The notes under the pieces were generated by a model, which searched no databases, had not been told where the DNA came from, and saw only the letters and a program-made list of their open reading frames with translations. A DNA stretch of 64,000 nt from Brachynemurus nebulosus (lineage: Eukaryota; Arthropoda; Insecta; Neuroptera; Myrmeleontidae): NCBI GenBank assembly GCA_035578155.1, contig JAPWDM010000001.1:8396670-8460669 (forward strand), read 5' to 3'. Of this stretch, positions 59,801 to 64,000 are shown in pieces. Each line of letters begins with the position of its first letter. Position 1 is the stretch's first letter. A program made the position numbers and the translations under genes.

Positions 59801-60403
59801 TTATGGATGATAATTTTCGCAGTAATGATATTCTTTAAAGAAGTGTTTTTAGCAGAGCGATTTCTTGCACCAAGAAGATCTTATAATACAGTCAACTCTC
59901 GTTATTTCGAAACTCGACAGTCTTAAAATACCTATTACGAATTTTATTATAGAGTGTTTGATAGTCGACTCTCGTTAATTCGTAATATTTTATATTTGTA
60001 GGAAACTCGTGATAACATTGAATTATAGAGAGGTTCGAATTATCGCAGGTTTGCATTAATGAAAGTCGACTGTAGATAATTCTTCACAACCTTCAATTTC
60101 GCATTTGGGGGACAAATTTTCTTGGAGAGCAAATGCAACTGGATTCTCAAATTTTTCTGGTTTCTTTCTTATGTATCCGCTTTTGTACCATAAATAACGG
60201 AATAAGTTTTGATATTGAGGAGAAGAAAATTGGTTGTGAATCAGTGATTGCAGCTTTATTATGTTGTTACGCGAATGAAGATTGATATCGTAGTTGAGTA
60301 GTATTATACTATTCGAAAACCGCTTGATAAAATTCTTCCATATTCGGAATCCGTATACATCTAGTGGTTGTATCTTCCCTGTAGTCCCTTTAGCTATTAT
60401 CAT
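59801..60403 (-). pseudogene. Transposase C-terminus interrupted by a MITE
   Basis: The minus-strand frame begins right after the right arm with GTTGKIQPLDVYGFRIWKNF and continues through NLHSRNNIIKLQSLIHNQF and FRYLWYKSGY to CEIEGCEE. QPLDVxxFRxWK is reminiscent of the QPLD motif near the third catalytic residue of pogo/Jerky-type DDE transposases. A 184-bp MITE then interrupts it; beyond the MITE the same frame resumes at IIRSSWCKKSLC, a stop, KHFFKEYHYCENYHP and TAA at 59801. Cysteine pairs before and after the MITE together suggest a C-terminal zinc-binding module. The catalytic domain is deleted. Family naming is tentative, transposase nature is well supported by the flanking inverted repeats. 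Confidence 0.75.
59889..60072. mobile_element. pogo-like MITE nested in the transposase remnant
   Basis: The left end CAGTCAACTCTCGTTATTTC and the inverse of the right end, CAGTCGACTTTCATTAATGC, are related terminal repeats. TA lies on both sides (59887-59888 and 60073-60074). CAGTCGACTCTCGTTAATTC-type ends are typical of animal pogo/Tigger elements. Length is 184 bp with no ORF. Insertion creates the apparent stop of the transposase frame. Confidence 0.9.
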
Positions 60404-61424
60404 TAATTACCTTATTTTTGCTATTTTATAAATTTTATAGTGAGAAATACCCAAAATATTTAATTTTTTATTAAAAATTTCGTTCCCGTATAGAGCCCCC
60501 CATAGCCTCCCAGTTATGCCGCGCCACTACAGTGAGTAACACGTATTATTTATTAACTAATAACTTGTAGCCTTTTTACAGAATTTCAAAGAATTTGGGC
60601 TGATTTCCCTAAAAATTTTTTTAAAAACCCACTCTTAGGGGTGTTTCACCCCTTAAAATTAAGTGACCCCAATGAAAAAAATTCTATAGTAATGTAACCT
60701 CAGTCTAAATCCTTGGACCACTTTTCATCAAAATCGCATAAGGGCTAGTATGGGAAAAACATCAAAATATGATGTTTCAGGAAATTTTTGAAGGGGTGTT
60801 TTATCCCCTAAATATGGGATTGGGCACGTATAATTAAAATATGTTTGTTACTTTGTCAAGTACTACAATATATCTTAAAATGAACAAAATCGCAGGGGTA
60901 CACTTCCGTAACATTCCTTGTAAGTCAAATTTACTCGTAAACCATTGCATTTTTTTTTCCAATAATAGCTGGTATTTTTTTCCAAATTTGCTTATAGACA
61001 GATTTTCTGTTATTTCAAACACATGAAATAGCTAATAATGCACTGTTTAAAATGTTTCTTGAATAAAATATATCTGTATTTAAACAAACTAGGTTTATTT
61101 TAACCAACTCAACCCAACTTTTTAAAGGTTTTCTTTTTCAATATAATCTATTGAAAATTATATGTATAAATAAGAACAAATAAATAACATCAATAATAAT
61201 TATTATCTAAGAACTTGAAAATAAATAATTTAAACAGATTACCATATTTGCCTACCTAGATAGTTTTTTACATTTCCTGAAAAATTGCAAAAAGTGACTT
61301 AGCGCGTTTTGGAATCCACCTCTTCAGTTGTATAACTACAGTATTGTAGCTACCTTAATAATGCCATTTCGCTACATCCATCTGGATAGTACCAATCTCA
61401 ACCAAAAAAATTAAACGTTTCATT

Positions 61425-61715
61425 TATAAATCAAACCCCACCAAGCACGTCCATATGATAATTTTAGGGGGGGGGGGGCAAAAACTGGGTTAAGGAGTAT
61501 TTTTAATATTTTGAATGATGAATGGCGATTTGTAAGTAGCCATAAAAAATTCCAATTTCGACCATATTGTAAAACCGTAAAATACTAGACTACGTAAAAG
61601 AAAAAAACACTTGACTACCACCACACTTATATATTTTATCGTTTCCCTAACAGCTAGGGGGGCCGCTGCCCCCACTTGTCTCCGGGTATGGGCGCCCTTG
61701 AACCCCACATGTACT
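61425..61715. repeat. Possible worn DNA element with G-run and GGGCGCCC end
   Basis: A run of 12 G near 61469 is preceded by GTCCATATGATAATTTTAG, and the right side has GGGTATGGGCGCCCTTGAAC. It resembles 34640-34950 in these blocks but the boundaries are not clean. Confidence 0.35.
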
Positions 61716-61798
61716 TACTAAATAATAAATAGAAAAAATTTTTTGCTGTGGAGACAAATAGAGAACAATTTTTATTTCCCACTACTTCTAAGAGTTGT

Positions 61799-62090
61799 AT
61801 GGTCACTTTTGAAATATGAAAATTTTTTATCCTCCAAAATAAAAATTTTTGCGCACATTTTAAATTTTAGAGCTTCCCGAACAATTTTGGTGTCGTGTCG
61901 TGTATTGACAGATCCACCAAGTGACCAAACGTTGGAAGTACTCGATCGTTTTGATGAAATTTTCAGAAATTATGCGGTTTGGTCGTGTGAAGTAATAACA
62001 GTCACGGCACTGCTGTGAAATTCTATTAAATATCCATATCTTACTTATTATTAGTTCCACTTCGCTCAAATTTTGAGAGTATTCGAAAGC
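61799..62090 (+). repeat. Dispersed ~330-bp repeat, copy 3
   Basis: GGTCACTTTTGAAATATGAA, ATCCTCCAAAATAAAAATTT, GATGAAATTTTCAGAAATTA, TGCGGTTTGG, GTGAAATTCTATTAAATATC and TTAGTTCCACTTCGCTCAAA align with copies 1 and 2. Confidence 0.8.
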
Positions 62091-64000
62091 TAGTCTATAT
62101 GCTTCCTCATAATATAAATTTTAATACAATTTGAGGAATGTTAATGTACATTATTTTGCATGAATAATCTTATGTTTAAATTTTCAAGATTCCGATTATA
62201 TGTAGAGCAAAAAATATTTCGGTAATTTTGATCAAAACTTTAAAAAAATGCTTAGTTATATAAACGAATTTTTAGGACATCAATAAAAGTTAATGGAGCA
62301 CAGAAGTTTTAATGTCATTTCGAATTTCATACTAAAATAGTCCCTAAACTTCCCGTTTCTGATCATTTCAATTGGAACTAGTAAAGACTGAAATGTAAAA
62401 ACAAGACATTACATGGGTTTTATGCGTTTGTAGGTATCTTTATAAAACTATATTTCATCCAGGCTTTTATAATTACAAAATAAATTAACAAGTTGTTAAA
62501 GTAGTTAAGTTCTTACATAAAAGAAATTCACTTACCATAAGTAATTGATTGTGAGTCAAATTAACTCTTACCTGAAACAAGAAATAAAGGAATTAATATT
62601 CTAAGAACATTATTATTTAATACGAAACATACTAATTTGATAAATAGCCTCTCTGATTTTTGCGTACATATATACTTCTAACACTTTTGCCGAAATAATA
62701 CCTAACAAAAACTTATTTCTATCGTTCTCGGAAACAAATTCAACACTTGCTGATGAATTAATTATTTTCTATCCAGAAATATCTTTTTTTCCCATAACTA
62801 TAAACTTCATTTCACAGATGAGCTTCATTTACATCGTTAATATACTTCAGTACATTTAAAATGATCGAAATACAATGTTTGTTCCCTTACCCGGGCAATA
62901 AATTAAATTTTCATTAGTAGTATTTAAATTTTAGAGCTGTTATAATACAACAGCAAACTTTGTTTTAATACACTTATTTAATATCTCATTAATTATAATA
63001 AGACATCCTCGTTTTCCTTAACCTTGATAGAAACGGTGTGAAGGAGAATATTAATTTTATATACAAAGATCGTTAACAAAACTTTTAAACTCGGTGCTTT
63101 GAGGAGATTTTAAAATTTTTTTAAATTCATTTTATAAACTTAAGAAAAAGTTATTTTTTTCCCAATGTTTTATGTATTTTTTACGAATTTCGTTTTTAAT
63201 TAATCACATAAAACAATTGAAATAAACTTTTGTATTGATTTTTAAGTCGTAAAAAATAAAATTTTAAATCTTACAATGATATACAACTACATATACGTAT
63301 TTAAAAAAAAAATTGCTAATTATACAAGTCGATTTGAAATTTCCTTCTTACAGTTTGAGCGACGATTCTGTGCTACTTTCTATGGGAAATAAGTTTGAAG
63401 GCAATGAATGATTATTTTAACTTAGAACTAAACTTAAAACTGATAAATTAAAATTAAGAAATATCTTTGACATATAAATAGAAAAAATACAATATATATA
63501 TATTTTTTGTTGTGGAATCTTTTATACTACAATGCCAAAATTTTGAAGTAATTTTCGCAATTGCTAGTGTGAAAATAAATGTGTGAATTACTTGATGTGA
63601 CAGAGACAAACCGAGTTTAGATTCGCAATCAGCTTCCAAAACCTCAGAATCGCTTATAAAATCCACGGGAGGGTAAAGGAAGTTTCAATGTGTATGCCTG
63701 AGTTATTTTTTAAAACAATTAGTATTGTACTATCAGACCTTAACATTCTCTATGAAAAATTATTTAGGAGAAAAATTCAAAATGGAGCAGGGATAGGAAA
63801 AACTTGAATTGCCCCTCCACAAAAACGTTTCAATAATATTAAAATAAACATGAGAAAAATATAAATATGTAGTATGAAGAATGTATAAGACTAGAAATTT
63901 AATTGCAAAAAAATGTTAAAAATTTACACTAAAATTTGAATGGTACATATGTGTAATACGTTTCCAAGTTATTTAGACAGCATAGCCGATACACATTAAC
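62091..64000. other. AT-rich sequence, nothing recognised
   Basis: No supported gene. The frame at minus 63454-63666 has no motif. Confidence 0.5.

Larger units (their letters stand above)
58800..61340 (-). mobile_element. DNA transposon with very long terminal inverted repeats
   Basis: The left arm (58800 to about 59530) and right arm (about 60403-61340) are inverse copies. Tips: AGGTGGATTCCAAAAGGCGC with GCGTTTTGGAATCCACCT. Within the arms: ACAAGGAATGTTACGGAAGT, GTAGTACTTGACAAAGTAAC, CCCAATCCCATATTTAGGGG, AGACTGAGGTTACAT and AAACCCACTCTTAGGGGTGT are all matched in inverse. The best-conserved core is about 500 bp. The right arm is longer because of an extra AT-rich stretch (about 61020-61260). 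The interior carries a transposase tail on the minus strand. The copy is internally deleted. Confidence 0.9.

Noticed and set aside
34640..61715. A defined element family shared by 34640-34950 and 61425-61715
   Set aside because: Shared GGGCGCC and G-run blocks are suggestive but the ends cannot be aligned by eye; kept only as weak repeat notes.

Overview
The window is AT-rich eukaryotic nuclear DNA with no bacterial layout: no operons, no Shine-Dalgarno spacing, and almost all long ORFs are chance frames in AT-rich sequence. The transposon mix (Penelope-like GIY-YIG elements, a Jockey/CR1-like LINE, Helitron tails, hAT, pogo-like TA-insertion elements), frequent TAGGTACCTA-type motifs and long (AT)n tracts suggest an arthropod, most likely an insect and perhaps a hemipteran such as an aphid relative. 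That assignment is inference. I found no intact host protein-coding gene; short exons of a long-intron gene could be present and would be invisible here.

Layout. 1-5 kb: a Penelope-like remnant (minus strand, 1233-2507), a tRNA-like sequence of 72 nt (4235-4306), a small foldback element (4628-4782) and the first of several (AT)n tracts. 6.8-14.3 kb: first two copies of a ~210-bp dispersed repeat, a ~160-bp tandem array (8.9-9.5 kb), a hammerhead-like motif (9.65-9.69 kb), a GATGC-rich element (10.8-11.5 kb) and a composite TA-flanked element (12717-14245) that contains a CAAGAC-rich insertion. 19.3-20.2 kb: a decayed LINE reverse transcriptase. 22.0-23.5 kb: a TA-flanked DNA transposon with the tail of its protein. 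28.0-31.1 kb: three DNA-transposon-like units side by side. 32.9-38.4 kb: Helitron 3' ends, one carrying a hAT element with a perfect 8-bp target duplication. 40-46 kb: a large palindrome, a CACAGG-ended element with a frameshifted conserved arthropod protein, a 367-bp tandem duplication and the second copy of the ~160-bp array, inverted. 52.4-53.5 kb: a Penelope-like GIY-YIG coding piece between ~270-bp inverted repeats. 58.8-61.3 kb: a transposon with unusually long inverted repeats, carrying a transposase tail into which a 184-bp pogo-like MITE has inserted.

There is no shared pathway among these parts; they are layers of mobile-element insertion and decay. The main points of interest are (1) nested insertions whose order can be read from intact target duplications, (2) hammerhead-ribozyme-like cores at several Penelope-type loci, and (3) several unrelated inverted-repeat elements that each iterate their own short subterminal motif. 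Stretches with no gene or recognised element are listed explicitly.
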